From contig NZ_CP109013.1 of assembly GCF_036226745.1 (NCBI RefSeq), positions 2,480,001 through 2,544,000 on the forward strand: DNA of 64,000 nt. The letters are read 5' to 3'. Below the pieces are notes generated by a model. The model worked only from the letters and a program-made list of their open reading frames with translations. It ran no database searches and was not told the DNA's origin. Positions 27,975-38,310 of the stretch are shown here, piece after piece; position 1 is the stretch's first letter; each line of letters starts with the position of its first letter. The translations under genes were made by a program, and so were the position numbers. The DNA comes from Streptomyces sp. NBC_00683 (GTDB lineage Bacteria; Actinomycetota; Actinomycetes; Streptomycetales; Streptomycetaceae).

Positions 27975-30956
27975 GTGAACGGCGATCGGGACGAGATCCG
28001 CGGGGGATGGAACACACCCGTCGACGAGTCGTCCGACGCGGAGCCCGCCGAGATGACGGGTGAGTTCACCATCGACTACACCCCGCCCGCCTGGTACACC
28101 CAGAACGCGGCGGGTGACTCGTCCGGCGGGGCGGGGTCGCACCTTGCGCCGCCTCCCCCGCCGCAGGGGGCGCCGGTGTCCGTGCCCGGACTGCCGTCCG
28201 GCGGCGGATTCGAGCCCAACTGGTCACCGGGTCCGCCCGCGCCGGCCGAACCCGCGCCGGCCACGGCGCCCGCACCGTCCTCCTCGCCCTCCGAGCCCGG
28301 TCCGGTGGCTTCCGCCTCCGCTTCGGCCGGCCCCGAGGGTACGGATGGCGCGAGCGGCGCCCCGGCCCCGTTCGGGGGCGGCGACCTGGAGAGCGGTTCG
28401 ACGATGCGGTTCTCCGCCGCTTCGCTGAAGCGTGAGATCGCGGAGCGCGAGGCGGCGGCCGAGGCCGAAGCCGCGGCTTCCGGTGCTTCCCACGCTGCGG
28501 TCTCCGGCGATCCCGCGGAGCCCGTGGCTCCGGACGCCTCGTCAGCATCAGCGGAATCGGCGGACGCGTCCGGAGACGACTCCGGGCACATCGCTGCGGA
28601 ACCGTCTCCGGTGAGCGGGTCAGGCACGGGGGACTCCGGGGAGTACATGGAGCCTGGCGCTGACGGGTCCGCCCCGGCTTCCGGCGCCTCGTCCGCCGCG
28701 GACACGGACACGGACCCCGTCGCGGACTCCGCGTCGGCCTCCGACGACGTACCGGCGACGGATCCCACGCAGGCCGACGGGCCCGCGGGCGCCGTCACGG
28801 ACGCGGTGCCCGAGGACGTTCCGTCGGCCTCCGCCCTGCCCGCCGCGGAACCCCAGGACGCGCCGCCGTCGAACGTGCCGGCTCCTTGGTCCCCCGCACC
28901 GCCCCCGCAGGGCGCCCTCCCGCCGCTGCCGCCCGCGTTCCAGCCCGCCGCGCCGCAGCCCGGTACGCCCCAGCCGGCGTCGCAGTGGCCCGCGCAGGCG
29001 CCCACGCCCACGCCCACCAACGAGGCACCCGGCGGATACGGATTCCCGCAGGCACCCGCGCCCCAGCAGCCCGCTCAGCCTCTGCAGCCGGTTCAGCCCA
29101 ACGCCCCGGCACCGCAGGGCGGTTACGGATTCCCGCAGCCGCCGCAGCAGCAGTACCCGGGACAGGGCGCACCCCAACTGCCCCCGGGCCAGGGCGAGGC
29201 CCGAGCAGCACAGGACGGCTACGGATTCCCGCCGCAGGCCCCTCAGGCGTCCCAGGCCCCCCAGCCGCAGCAGTTCCCCGCGCAGGGTGCCCCTCTCCCG
29301 CCACAGATCCCTCAGCACCCTCAGCACCCGCAGATCCCGCAGCAGCCCGTCCAGGGCACGCCGAATCTGCCGGCCCATGTGACCCCGCAGCCGCCCGAGC
29401 CCTACCAGCCGCAGGCCCAGCACCAGGCCTACCCGCCCCAGCAGCCCGGCCCCCAGGCCCCGCCCGTCGACCCGCGCGCCGGAGCCGCCTGGCCCACGCC
29501 GGTCACCCACGACCAGCGCGAGCGCTCCGTGCCCGGCGCCCCGCTCGGCTACACGGCCGCCGTGGAGCTCTCCTCCGACCGGCTGGTCCGGGGCAAGCAG
29601 AAGGCCAAGAGCAGCCGCAATCCCTCCAGCGCCGCCCGCTTCAAGCTGGGCGGAAAGAAGGAGGAGCTCGAGCGTCAGCGCAAGCTGGACCTGATCCGTA
29701 CACCGGTGCTCTCCTGCTACCGGATCGCGGTCATCAGCCTCAAGGGCGGTGTCGGCAAGACCACGACGACCACCGCGCTCGGCTCGACCCTGGCCACCGA
29801 GCGGCAGGACAAGATCCTCGCCATCGACGCCAACCCGGACGCGGGTACGCTCGGCCGCCGGGTGCGCCGCGAGACCGGGGCCACCATCCGTGACCTGGTC
29901 CAGGCGATCCCGTATCTCAACTCGTACATGGACATCCGCCGCTTCACCTCGCAGGCGCCCTCCGGTCTGGAGATCATCGCCAACGACGTGGACCCGGCCG
30001 TCTCCACCGCCTTCAACGACGAGGACTACCGCAGGGCGATCGAGGTCCTCGGCAAGCAGTACCCGATCATCCTCACCGACTCGGGCACCGGCCTGCTCTA
30101 CAGCGCGATGCGCGGCGTGCTGGACCTCGCCGATCAGCTGATCATCATTTCGACTCCGTCCGTCGACGGCGCGTCCAGCGCGTCCACCACGCTGGACTGG
30201 CTCTCTGCGCACGGATACGCGGACCTGGTGCAGCGGTCCCTCACGGTCATCTCCGGGGTCCGCGAGACCGGGAAGATGATCAAGGTCGATGACATCGTGC
30301 AGCACTTCGAGACGCGCTGCCGCGGTGTCGTGGTCGTGCCCTTCGACGAGCACCTGTCGGCGGGCGCCGAGGTCGACCTCGACATGATGCGTCCGAAGAC
30401 CCGCGAGGCGTACTTCCACCTCTCCGCGCTGGTCGCGGAGGACTTCCAGCGGGCCCAGCAGCAGCAGGGGCTGTGGACGGCGGACGGCAGCAACCCGCCG
30501 CCGCAGTACGCCCCGCCGATGCCCGGCCACCAGACGCCCGGTCAGCAGGTGCCGGGCCAGCAGCAGTACGCGCCCCAGCCGCCCCAGCAGCCGTACCCCG
30601 GACAGCCGTACCCCGGGCAGCCCGCGCAGCCGTACCCCGCGCAGCCCCAGCCCGGTCAGTCCCAGCCGCCCTACCCCCAGCAGCAGTACGGCGGCCAGCA
30701 GCCTCCGCACCAGCAGGGCGCCGCGCCCCAGCAGCCGTACCCGCCGCAGCCCGGCCCGGCCGCGCAGCAGAACGGCTGGCAGCAGTCGCTGCCGCCCCAG
30801 GCGCAGTCGGGCGCGAACCCGGCCGGTCCGCCTCCGGCACCCGCGCACGCCGATGGCCAGGCAAGTCAGCCCGGTCAGCCCGAACTGCAAGGTCCCGTTC
30901 CGCCGGCCGGCTGGCAGCAGTACCCGCCGCAGCCGCCGCCAGCGCCTCAGCAGTAA
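27975..30956 (+). CDS. ParA/MinD-like ATPase with long disordered arms
   Basis: A 993-residue protein starting at GTG 27975, four bases after a perfect AGGAGG. Residues 1 to about 530 are acidic and then Pro/Gln/Ala/Gly-rich low-complexity. A basic segment ([14 protein letters not shown]) leads into a single ATPase domain with the deviant Walker A KGGVGKTT starting near residue 590, then [14 protein letters not shown] and ILTDSGTG. After about residue 840 the chain is again Pro/Gln-rich with [14 protein letters not shown] repeats. Such domains position cargo or regulate secretion; similar fusions accompany ESX loci (compare mycobacterial EspI). Proximity to the ESX genes supports a link, but the role is not shown. 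A hairpin terminator follows. Confidence 0.9.
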   Translation: MNGDRDEIRGGWNTPVDESSDAEPAEMTGEFTIDYTPPAWYTQNAAGDSSGGAGSHLAPPPPPQGAPVSVPGLPSGGGFEPNWSPGPPAPAEPAPATAPAPSSSPSEPGPVASASASAGPEGTDGASGAPAPFGGGDLESGSTMRFSAASLKREIAEREAAAEAEAAASGASHAAVSGDPAEPVAPDASSASAESADASGDDSGHIAAEPSPVSGSGTGDSGEYMEPGADGSAPASGASSAADTDTDPVADSASASDDVPATDPTQADGPAGAVTDAVPEDVPSASALPAAEPQDAPPSNVPAPWSPAPPPQGALPPLPPAFQPAAPQPGTPQPASQWPAQAPTPTPTNEAPGGYGFPQAPAPQQPAQPLQPVQPNAPAPQGGYGFPQPPQQQYPGQGAPQLPPGQGEARAAQDGYGFPPQAPQASQAPQPQQFPAQGAPLPPQIPQHPQHPQIPQQPVQGTPNLPAHVTPQPPEPYQPQAQHQAYPPQQPGPQAPPVDPRAGAAWPTPVTHDQRERSVPGAPLGYTAAVELSSDRLVRGKQKAKSSRNPSSAARFKLGGKKEELERQRKLDLIRTPVLSCYRIAVISLKGGVGKTTTTTALGSTLATERQDKILAIDANPDAGTLGRRVRRETGATIRDLVQAIPYLNSYMDIRRFTSQAPSGLEIIANDVDPAVSTAFNDEDYRRAIEVLGKQYPIILTDSGTGLLYSAMRGVLDLADQLIIISTPSVDGASSASTTLDWLSAHGYADLVQRSLTVISGVRETGKMIKVDDIVQHFETRCRGVVVVPFDEHLSAGAEVDLDMMRPKTREAYFHLSALVAEDFQRAQQQQGLWTADGSNPPPQYAPPMPGHQTPGQQVPGQQQYAPQPPQQPYPGQPYPGQPAQPYPAQPQPGQSQPPYPQQQYGGQQPPHQQGAAPQQPYPPQPGPAAQQNGWQQSLPPQAQSGANPAGPPPAPAHADGQASQPGQPELQGPVPPAGWQQYPPQPPPAPQQ

Positions 30957-30980
30957 GGCAGTAGAGGTCTAAACCAATGA

Positions 30981-31010
30981 GGGCTCGCACCGTTCCCACG
31001 GTGCGGGCCC
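30981..31010 (+). terminator. Intrinsic terminator after the ParA-like gene
   Basis: GGGCTCGCACCGT (30981-30993) and ACGGTGCGGGCCC (30998-31010) form a stem with one mismatch and a 4-base loop, followed by TTCTTG. It begins 25 bases after the stop codon. Confidence 0.8.
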
Positions 31011-31050
31011 TTCTTGCATTCCCGCAGCCCACACGCGGTTTGACCCACCG

Positions 31051-31078
31051 TTGACGCGACTCGACCGCCGCTGATAAA
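31051..31078 (+). promoter_or_regulatory. Possible promoter of the oligopeptide transporter operon
   Basis: TTGACG at 31051-31056 and GATAAA at 31073-31078 with a 16-base spacer, about 75 bases before the first gene. This resembles a housekeeping sigma factor promoter of Streptomyces. Only sequence similarity supports it. Confidence 0.35.
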
Positions 31079-31153
31079 CCTTCGCTTCACCAGCTGGCGA
31101 ACCAGAGATCTGCCCGCCTTCACCGTGCGAGTCATGACGCGAGGTCCACGTCC

Positions 31154-33028
31154 ATGGTCACAAGATTCCCACCACGCTCCTCCGGCCCACGCGGCCGCCT
31201 GCGTATCCTTCTCGCCTCCGGGGCCGCCGCCTTCGCGCTGGCCGCCGGATCGGTCGTCCCCGGTAACCCGATCGGCCCCGCCCCGCAGGAGGCGCAGGCC
31301 GCCGACGGCAAGTCGACCCTCACGGTCGCGGTCGCACAGAGCGTCGACTCCCTGAGCCCGTTCCTTGCTCAGCGGCTGCTCTCCACGAGCATCCACCGGC
31401 TGATGTACGACTACCTCACCAACTACGACGCCAAGGACAGCCACACGATCCCCGGGCTCGCCACCAAGTGGGAGGCCTCGGCGGACAAGCTGACGTGGAC
31501 GTACACCATCCGGGACGACTCGAAGTGGTCGGACGGTGAGAAGGCGACCGCCGAGGACGCGGCATGGACCTTCAACAAGATGATGACCGACGAGGGCGCC
31601 GCCACCTCGAACGGCAGCTTCGTCGGCAACTTCAAGACGGTGACCGCACCGAGTCCGGACAAGCTGGTCATAGAGCTGAAGCAGCCTCAGGCCACGATGA
31701 CGGCGCTGGATGTGCCCATCGTCCCCAAGCACGTCTGGGAGAAGGTCGGCGACTTCTCGAAGTTCAACAACGACACGAAGTTCCCGATCGTCGGCAACGG
31801 GCCGTTCATCCTGACGGACTACAAGGTCGACAGCTATGTGAAGCTGAAGGCCAACAAGGACTTCTGGCGGGGCGCTCCCAAGTTCGACGAGCTCGTCTTC
31901 CGGTACTACAAGGACCAGGACGCAGCCGTCGCCGCCCTCCGAAAGGGTGAAGTTTCCTTCGTGGCCGGCAGCCCGAGCCTGACGCCCGCGCAGGCCGCGT
32001 CGCTGAAGACCGCCGAGAACATCAAGGTGAACGACGCCCCCGGCCGGCGCTTCTACGCACTGGCCACCAACCCCGGCGCGCAGACCAAGGACGGCAAGAA
32101 GTTCGGCGACGGGCATCCGGCGCTGCTGGACCAGAAGGTCCGTCAGGCGCTCTTCATGAGCGTCGACCGCACCACCATCATCGACAAGGTCTTCCAGGGC
32201 CACGCCATAGAGGGTGAGGGTTACATCCCGCCCCGCTACGGCTCGTACTTCTGGAAGCCGACGGCCGAACAGAAGCTCGCCTACGACCCGGCGAAGGCCG
32301 GTGCGCTCCTCGACCAGGCGGGCTACAAGAAGAACAGCGCGGGCAAGCGGGCCGGCAAGGACGGCAAGCCGCTCGACTTCCGCATCCTGTGCCACGCCAC
32401 GGACCCGAACGACAAGGCGATCGGCAAGTACCTCCAGGAGTGGTGGGGCGACCTCGGGGTCGGCCTGAAGGTCGACTGCCGCGACAACGTCTCCGACCCC
32501 TGGTACGCGGGTGAGTACGACCTCGCCTTCGACGGCTGGTCCGTCAACCCGGACCCCGACTTCGTGATGTCGATCCACACCTGCGCCGCGCTCCCGTCCA
32601 AGGCGAAGGAGTCGGCGGCGACCGACAACTTCATCTGCGACAAGCAGTACGACGCGCTCTACGCGAAGCAGCTCGCGGAGTACGACCCCGCCAAACGGGC
32701 TGACCTCGTCAAGCAGATGGAGTCGCGGCTGTACGACACGGGGTACATGAATGTCATGGCGTACCCGAATGCTGTCGAGGCCTACCGCACCGACCAGATC
32801 AAGTCCATCACGACGATGCCCTCCGATGCGGGGAACATCTTCGGCCAGGACGGTTACTGGAGCTGGTGGTCGGCGGTCCCGGCCTCCGGTGCGTCGGGCG
32901 ATTCGTCCGGCGACAGCGGCAGCAGCACCGGAGTCCTCATCGGTGTCGGAATCGCCGTAGTCGTCCTCGCCGGTGGCGGGCTGCTGTTCGCCATGCGTCG
33001 TCGTTCCACCGCGGAAGACCGTGAATAG
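31154..33028 (+). CDS. Oligopeptide-binding protein with C-terminal anchor
   Basis: A 624-residue family 5 extracellular solute-binding protein. A signal peptide ends near residue 49 (AQA before AD). The body has the family's usual features (VAQSVDSLSPF near the start, YKLYYPT-type loops, FDGWSVNPDPDF). It has no lipobox cysteine. Instead, a Ser/Gly linker leads to a C-terminal membrane helix (GVLIGVGIAVVVLAGGGLLF) and RRRS tail. It would therefore be held at the membrane by its C-terminus, unlike most Gram-positive binding proteins. It heads the five-gene operon, with the permease gene 3 bases downstream. The substrate class (peptides) is inferred. Confidence 0.92.
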   Translation: MVTRFPPRSSGPRGRLRILLASGAAAFALAAGSVVPGNPIGPAPQEAQAADGKSTLTVAVAQSVDSLSPFLAQRLLSTSIHRLMYDYLTNYDAKDSHTIPGLATKWEASADKLTWTYTIRDDSKWSDGEKATAEDAAWTFNKMMTDEGAATSNGSFVGNFKTVTAPSPDKLVIELKQPQATMTALDVPIVPKHVWEKVGDFSKFNNDTKFPIVGNGPFILTDYKVDSYVKLKANKDFWRGAPKFDELVFRYYKDQDAAVAALRKGEVSFVAGSPSLTPAQAASLKTAENIKVNDAPGRRFYALATNPGAQTKDGKKFGDGHPALLDQKVRQALFMSVDRTTIIDKVFQGHAIEGEGYIPPRYGSYFWKPTAEQKLAYDPAKAGALLDQAGYKKNSAGKRAGKDGKPLDFRILCHATDPNDKAIGKYLQEWWGDLGVGLKVDCRDNVSDPWYAGEYDLAFDGWSVNPDPDFVMSIHTCAALPSKAKESAATDNFICDKQYDALYAKQLAEYDPAKRADLVKQMESRLYDTGYMNVMAYPNAVEAYRTDQIKSITTMPSDAGNIFGQDGYWSWWSAVPASGASGDSSGDSGSSTGVLIGVGIAVVVLAGGGLLFAMRRRSTAEDRE

Positions 33029-33031
33029 TCC

Positions 33032-34123
33032 ATGAGCACAGAAAGCACTCCCGCGCTCCTGAAGAGCGCGGCGGGCGTGGACACTGTGCAGACCGACGGC
33101 CCGGCTCCGGCCGGGCCGTCGGCCCGCAGTCCGCGTGCCCGCAGCACGACCGCCTATCTCCGTTATGCGGCGGGCAAGCTGGCCGGTGCGGCCGTCTCGC
33201 TGTTCGCCGTGCTCGTCACCAGCTTCTTTCTCTTCCGTCTGATCCCCGGCGACCCGGTCAAGCAGATGACGGGTGGCCGACAGGTCTCCACCGAGCAGAT
33301 CGCCGCGATGCGCCGGGAATTCGGGCTGGACCTGCCGCTCTGGCACCAGTTCACCCGGTACTGCGGCGAGGCCCTGACCGGGGACTTCGGTACGTCCTAC
33401 CAGTTCCGCGCGCCCGTGATGGACAAGATCTCCGAGGCGCTGCCCGCGACGCTGCTGCTCACCGGCACCGCCTTCGTGATCTACACGGCGATCGGCATCT
33501 GGCTGGGTGCCAGATCCGCCTGGCGCAACGGCTCGGCCGGGGACCGCTTCCACACGGCCTTCGCCCTGACGCTGTACTCGGTGCCCTCGTTCTGGCTCGG
33601 CCTGCTCCTGATCGTCACCCTGTCGGTGGGTATCGGCCCGATCCCGGGTCTCTTCCCGACGGGCGGCATGGAATCGGGCAACTCGAGCGGCTTCGGCTAC
33701 GTCCTCGACGTGGCCCACCACCTGGTGCTGCCGGTCGTCACCCTCGTCGCCGTCGAGTACGCGCGCACCCTGCTGGTGATGCGCTCCTCGCTGCTCGACG
33801 AGATGGGCAGCGACTACCTGACGACGGCACGGGCGAAGGGGCTGCGCGACGATCTCGTACGCCGCCGTCATGCCGTGCCGAACGCGATGCTGCCGACCGT
33901 GACCCTGCTCTTCGTCAACCTGGGCAACACGGTGGCGGGAGCGATCCTGGTGGAGACGGTGTTCTCCTGGCCCGGCCTCGGCGGGCTCTTCTACCAGGCG
34001 CTGAGCGTGCCCGACCTGCCACTGGTGCAGGCACTGTTCTTCGTCTTCGCCGCCGCGGTGATCCTGATGAACACGCTCGCCGATGTGATCTATCCGCTCC
34101 TCGATCCCCGGGTGGGCCGATGA
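33032..34123 (+). CDS. Peptide ABC transporter permease (DppB type)
   Basis: A 363-residue inner-membrane permease. A disordered N-terminal arm of about 45 residues is unusual for DppB. Six helices follow, and the EAA loop is near LTTARAKGLRDDLVRRRHAVPNA at about 268-290. The N-terminal helix is followed by the DppB signature FRLIPGDPV. It overlaps the next gene by four bases (ATGA). Confidence 0.93.
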   Translation: MSTESTPALLKSAAGVDTVQTDGPAPAGPSARSPRARSTTAYLRYAAGKLAGAAVSLFAVLVTSFFLFRLIPGDPVKQMTGGRQVSTEQIAAMRREFGLDLPLWHQFTRYCGEALTGDFGTSYQFRAPVMDKISEALPATLLLTGTAFVIYTAIGIWLGARSAWRNGSAGDRFHTAFALTLYSVPSFWLGLLLIVTLSVGIGPIPGLFPTGGMESGNSSGFGYVLDVAHHLVLPVVTLVAVEYARTLLVMRSSLLDEMGSDYLTTARAKGLRDDLVRRRHAVPNAMLPTVTLLFVNLGNTVAGAILVETVFSWPGLGGLFYQALSVPDLPLVQALFFVFAAAVILMNTLADVIYPLLDPRVGR

Positions 34124-35040
34124 CGACCACGACCGACGCGGTGAAGACCATCAGCCCGCGTGCCCTCACCTGGACCCGCAGGCGCGTCGCCACCGCCCGC
34201 TTCTGGCGCGAGTACCGCAGCCACCGCGCGGGCCTCGCCGGCCTCGCCGTACTCGCGGTCATCGCGCTCATCGCGCTGTTCGCCCCGCTGCTGGTGGGAG
34301 CGGACTCGCAGAGCGTCACCCAGGCGCCGGGCGGTCCTCTGGAGTCACCGAGCGCCGAATTCCCGCTCGGCACCGACCAGTTCGGCCGCAGTCTGCTGGC
34401 CCTGCTCGTATGGGGGACGCGGGTCTCACTGACCGTCGGCCTGCTCGCTGCGTTCCTCTCGGTCGCCATCGGGACCCTGGTGGGCATCACGGCCGGTCAC
34501 TTCAAGGGCTGGTACGGGAACGTGGTCATGCGGATCACCGACTGGTTCCTGGTGATGCCGACCCTGGTGCTGGCCATCGCGCTGGCCACGGTGCTGTCGC
34601 GGTCGGTCTGGACGACGATCCTCGCCATCGGCGTGACGACCTGGCCGACGACGGCACGGCTGGTCCGTGCGCAGACGCTGTCCGTGGAGTCACGTCCGTA
34701 CATCGAGCGTTCCAAGGCGCTCGGCGGGGGCCACGGCCACATCATGTCCCGTCACGTGCTGCCCAATGTGATGCCGCTGGTGCTCGCACAGACCACGCTG
34801 GTGATCTCCACGGCCATCCTCACCGAGGCGACCCTCGCCTTCCTCGGGCTCGGCGATCCGACGATCGTCTCCTGGGGCGGGCTGCTCCAGGACGCCCGTG
34901 AGGCCGGAGCGGTCAGCTCCGGCAACTGGTGGTACCTCGCTCCGCCCGGACTCGCCATCGCGGTCGTCGCCCTCGCGTTCACGCTGTGCGGCCGCACGAT
35001 CGAGTCCGTGCTCAACCCCAAGCTGGGGGTGACCCGTTGA
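34120..35040 (+). CDS. Peptide ABC transporter permease (DppC type)
   Basis: A 306-residue permease that pairs with the DppB-type protein. It begins with the DppC-type cytosolic arm and first helix (AGLAGLAVLAVIALIALFAPLL), and then the characteristic LGTDQFGRSLLALLVWGTR. The EAA loop is IERSKALGGGHGHIMSRHVLPN. The last codons overlap the next gene (TTGA). Confidence 0.93.
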   Translation: MTTTTDAVKTISPRALTWTRRRVATARFWREYRSHRAGLAGLAVLAVIALIALFAPLLVGADSQSVTQAPGGPLESPSAEFPLGTDQFGRSLLALLVWGTRVSLTVGLLAAFLSVAIGTLVGITAGHFKGWYGNVVMRITDWFLVMPTLVLAIALATVLSRSVWTTILAIGVTTWPTTARLVRAQTLSVESRPYIERSKALGGGHGHIMSRHVLPNVMPLVLAQTTLVISTAILTEATLAFLGLGDPTIVSWGGLLQDAREAGAVSSGNWWYLAPPGLAIAVVALAFTLCGRTIESVLNPKLGVTR

Positions 35041-36098
35041 CCGCTGTGAAGACAGAGACCGTGACGGAACCGGAGACCCGGCAGCCGTTGCTCGACGTCA
35101 GGAACCTCCACATCACCTACGGCACGGGAGACTCGGCCGTCCCCGCCGTACGCGGCGTCGACCTGCGGGTCGAGGCGGGCCAGAAGCTCGGCATCGCCGG
35201 GGAGTCCGGCTGCGGGAAGTCGACGCTGGCGCTCGCGCTGCTGCGGCTGCTGCCGGCGTCCGCGACCCTGAGCGGTGAGATCCTGCTGGACGGCGAGGAC
35301 ATCCTCACCATGAAGTGGGGCCGGCTGCGCGCCGTGCGCTGGGCGGGGGCGTCGATCGTCTTCCAGGGCGCGATGCACTCGCTGAACGCCGTGCACCGGA
35401 TCGGGGACCAGATCGCCGAGCCGATCCTGCTGCACAAGAAGGCCACCCCGGCCGCCGCGCACAAGCGGGCGGGCGAACTGCTGGAACAGGTGGGGCTTCC
35501 CGCCGCGCGGGCCGACGCCTATCCCCACGAGCTGTCCGGCGGGCAGCGCCAGCGCGTGATGATCGCCATGGCACTGGCCTGCGACCCGCGGCTGATCATC
35601 GCCGACGAGCCGACCACCGCGCTCGACGTGATGATCCAGGCGCAGATCCTGCGGCTGATCGAGCAGCTCGTCGCCGACCAGGACCTCGGGCTCATCATGA
35701 TCAGCCATGACCTGGCGGTGCTCTCCGACACCTGTGACCGCCTGTCGGTGATGTACGCGGGCCGGATCGTCGAGGAGGGTCCCGCCAAACAGGTGTACGA
35801 GAACGCCAGGCACCCCTACGGAAACGCGCTGTCGGCCGCCTTCCCGCGGATCGGTGACCTCTCCTCCCGGCACGCGCCGCGCGGTCTGCCGGGCGACCCG
35901 CCGGACCCGTCGGCGCTGCCGTCCGGCTGTACGTTCCATCCGCGCTGCCCGGTGGCACTGGACTCCTGCGCCACCGAGGACCAGGAGCTGCGGGACGCGG
36001 GGCAGGACCGGCGTGCGGCCTGTGTGCTGGTGGAGCCGGATGCGGTCACGGCGCCCGGTCCGCAGGACGGCGCCGACAAGGCAAGGAGCACGTCATGA
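35037..36098 (+). CDS. Peptide ABC transporter ATPase (DppD type)
   Basis: A 353-residue ATPase. Walker A is GESGCGKST (55-63), the signature is LSGGQRQR, Walker B is [12 protein letters not shown], and the switch histidine is in SHDLAV. A C-terminal oligopeptide-type domain has the GCTFHPRCP cysteine motif. The TTG at 35037 is preferred: GGGGG lies seven bases upstream and its sequence overlaps the previous stop. The GTG at 35046 is the alternative. Confidence 0.94.
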   Translation: MTAVKTETVTEPETRQPLLDVRNLHITYGTGDSAVPAVRGVDLRVEAGQKLGIAGESGCGKSTLALALLRLLPASATLSGEILLDGEDILTMKWGRLRAVRWAGASIVFQGAMHSLNAVHRIGDQIAEPILLHKKATPAAAHKRAGELLEQVGLPAARADAYPHELSGGQRQRVMIAMALACDPRLIIADEPTTALDVMIQAQILRLIEQLVADQDLGLIMISHDLAVLSDTCDRLSVMYAGRIVEEGPAKQVYENARHPYGNALSAAFPRIGDLSSRHAPRGLPGDPPDPSALPSGCTFHPRCPVALDSCATEDQELRDAGQDRRAACVLVEPDAVTAPGPQDGADKARSTS

Positions 36099-37102
36099 CC
36101 ACCACTCCCCCGGCTCCGCTGCTCAGTGCGGAGGCTCTGAAGGTCACCTTCCCGGGCCGGCGCGGGGCGGCGACGGCACGCGCCGTCGACGGGGTCGACC
36201 TGGACATCCGGCCCGGCGAGATCGTCGCCCTGGTCGGCGAGTCGGGCTGCGGCAAGACGACGCTGGCCCGCTCGCTGCTGGGCCTCGTACCGCCCACGTC
36301 GGGCCGGGTCACGTTCGGCGGCAAGCCGCTGGACTACGCGGGCCGCGCCCTCAAGGCGTACCGCAAGCGGGTGCAGTTGGTGCTGCAGGATCCCAGCGGC
36401 TCCCTCAACCCGCGCCACACGGTGTACGACGCGGTGGCGGAGGGCCTGCGCATCCACGGGTACGCGGGGGACGAACAGGCGGCCGTGGCAGAGGCGCTGG
36501 CACGGGCGGGGCTGCGGCCCCCGGAGCGGTTCTTCCTCCGGTACCCGCACGAGCTGTCCGGCGGCCAGCGCCAGCGCGTCGTGATCGCGGGCGCGCTGGT
36601 CCTGGAGCCGGAACTCATCGTCGCGGACGAGCCCGTGGCCTCGCTGGACGCGTCCGTGCGCGGCGAGATCCTGGCACTGCTGCTGCGGCTGCGCGACGAG
36701 CTGGGCCTGTCGGCGCTGGTGGTCACGCACGATCTGGGTCTGGCGTGGAACATCGCGGACCGGGTGGCGGTGATGTATCTGGGCCGCATCGTCGAGACGG
36801 GCGACGTGGAGCAGATCCTTACGGCACCCCGGCACCCGTACACCCAGGCGCTGCTGTCCGTGCTGCCGGAGGCCGAGGGCGATCCGGTGATCCTGACCGG
36901 GGAGCCGCCGGACCCCTCGAAGGTGCCCTCGGGCTGCCGGTTCCATGCCCGCTGCCAGGTCCTCGCCTCGGGCGAGGCGGAGCGTGCGGGGGTCGCGGAC
37001 GCGTGCCGTACGAAGGACCTGCCGGTGCTGGAGGGCGGCGGCCGGACGCAGGTCGCGTGCCACTGGGCGGCGGCGACCGCGGCGAGCCCGGCCGGCGTGT
37101 GA
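36095..37102 (+). CDS. Peptide ABC transporter ATPase (DppF type)
   Basis: A 335-residue ATPase and the second nucleotide-binding subunit. Walker A is GESGCGKTT (48-56), the Q-loop is LVLQDP, the signature is LSGGQRQR, Walker B is LIVADEPVASLD, and the H-loop is THDLGL. The C-terminal GCRFHARC motif is typical of oligopeptide importers. It overlaps dppD-type gene by ATGA and ends the operon, converging with xdhC. Confidence 0.94.
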   Translation: MTTTPPAPLLSAEALKVTFPGRRGAATARAVDGVDLDIRPGEIVALVGESGCGKTTLARSLLGLVPPTSGRVTFGGKPLDYAGRALKAYRKRVQLVLQDPSGSLNPRHTVYDAVAEGLRIHGYAGDEQAAVAEALARAGLRPPERFFLRYPHELSGGQRQRVVIAGALVLEPELIVADEPVASLDASVRGEILALLLRLRDELGLSALVVTHDLGLAWNIADRVAVMYLGRIVETGDVEQILTAPRHPYTQALLSVLPEAEGDPVILTGEPPDPSKVPSGCRFHARCQVLASGEAERAGVADACRTKDLPVLEGGGRTQVACHWAAATAASPAGV

Positions 37103-37122
37103 CGGCATCCCCCGGGAGGGGG

Positions 37123-38229
37123 TCAGGTCCGGTGGTGGTGGATCGTCCCGGTGAGCTCGCCCAGCGGGCGCCCCGTGCCGCCCCAGCGGTGCTGGATGAT
37201 CTCGGCGGCGATGGAGACGGCCGTCTCCTCCGGCGTACGGGCTCCGAGGTCCAGGCCCACGGGTGACGCGAGGCGGGCCAGTCCCGCCTCGTCCACCCCG
37301 GCCTCGCGCAGCCGGGCGATCCGGTCCTGGTGGGTGCGCCTGCTGCCCATCACGCCGATGTACGCGGCAGGGGTGCGCAGCGCCGCGGCCAGCAGGGGCA
37401 CGTCGAACTTCGGGTCGTGCGTCAGTACGCAGACCACGGTGCGCGCATCCACGGCCGTCGACTCCAGATAGGTGTGCGGCCAGGCGCAGACGACCTCGTC
37501 GGCCGTGGGGAAGCGTTCCCGGGTGGCGAAGGCCGGACGGGCGTCGCACACCGTCACCCGGTAGCCGAGGAAGGAACCGATCCTCGCGGTGGCAGCCGCG
37601 TGGTCGATGGCCCCGAAGACGAGCATGCGGGGTGCGGGCGCGTACGTCTGGACGAAGACGGTCACGTCCTCCATGCGGCGCTCGCCGTGCGCTCCGTACC
37701 GGTGGCTTCCCGTGGCTCCCTGGGCGAGCAGTCCGCGCGCGTCGTCGGTGACGGCCGCGTCGAGGCCCTCGCTGCCGAGCGAACCCGTGACACGGTCGGC
37801 CAGGACCACCCGGCGGGCGCCGACGGGTGCCGCTCCGGACACCACGGTCGCGACAGCGACCCGTTCCCCGGCGGCGACGGTGTCGACGAGCTCGCGCAGC
37901 CGGTCCCTGTCGTCCGCCGTGACGAAGGGCTGTACCAGGACGTCGATCGTGCCGCCGCAGGTCAGTCCGACGCCGAAGGCCTCGTCGTCGCTGATGCCGT
38001 AGGTCCGCAGCAGGGGGCTGCCGGTGGCGAGTGTCTCGGTGGCCACCTCGTACACGTCACTCTCGACACACCCGCCGGAGACGCTGCCCACCACCCGACC
38101 GTCGGCGGTCACCGCCATCACCGCACCGGGGGCACGCGGCGCGCTGCCCCGTACGGCCACGACGGTGGCCAGGGCGAAGGGCACACCTGAGTCGTGCCAG
38201 TCACGCAGTTCCGACAGCAGTTCACGCAC
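37123..38229 (-). CDS. XdhC/CoxI family molybdenum-cofactor chaperone
   Basis: A 368-residue protein of the XdhC family, which sulfurates and inserts molybdenum cofactor into xanthine dehydrogenase-like enzymes. The N-terminal domain has ATVVAVRGSAPRAPGA and GSVSGGCVE. A C-terminal Rossmann domain contains MLVFGAIDHA, CDARPAFA and YIGVMGSRRTHQ. No molybdenum hydroxylase gene lies in the window, so its client enzyme is elsewhere. The start is GTG 38229. Confidence 0.88.
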   Translation of the reverse strand: MRELLSELRDWHDSGVPFALATVVAVRGSAPRAPGAVMAVTADGRVVGSVSGGCVESDVYEVATETLATGSPLLRTYGISDDEAFGVGLTCGGTIDVLVQPFVTADDRDRLRELVDTVAAGERVAVATVVSGAAPVGARRVVLADRVTGSLGSEGLDAAVTDDARGLLAQGATGSHRYGAHGERRMEDVTVFVQTYAPAPRMLVFGAIDHAAATARIGSFLGYRVTVCDARPAFATRERFPTADEVVCAWPHTYLESTAVDARTVVCVLTHDPKFDVPLLAAALRTPAAYIGVMGSRRTHQDRIARLREAGVDEAGLARLASPVGLDLGARTPEETAVSIAAEIIQHRWGGTGRPLGELTGTIHHHRT

Positions 38230-38310
38230 GGTGCGGACGACCTCCCGGCTCGACGGGTCCTACCCCGACGATGCCTCGGTGGGACGGCGCGCGCACCGCA
38301 GGAGGAGGTG

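Noticed and set aside
28620..30890. Long minus-strand frame opposite the ParA-like gene
   Set aside because: Leu/Arg/Gly-rich shadow without start context; the plus strand has KGGVGKT and an AGGAGG site.
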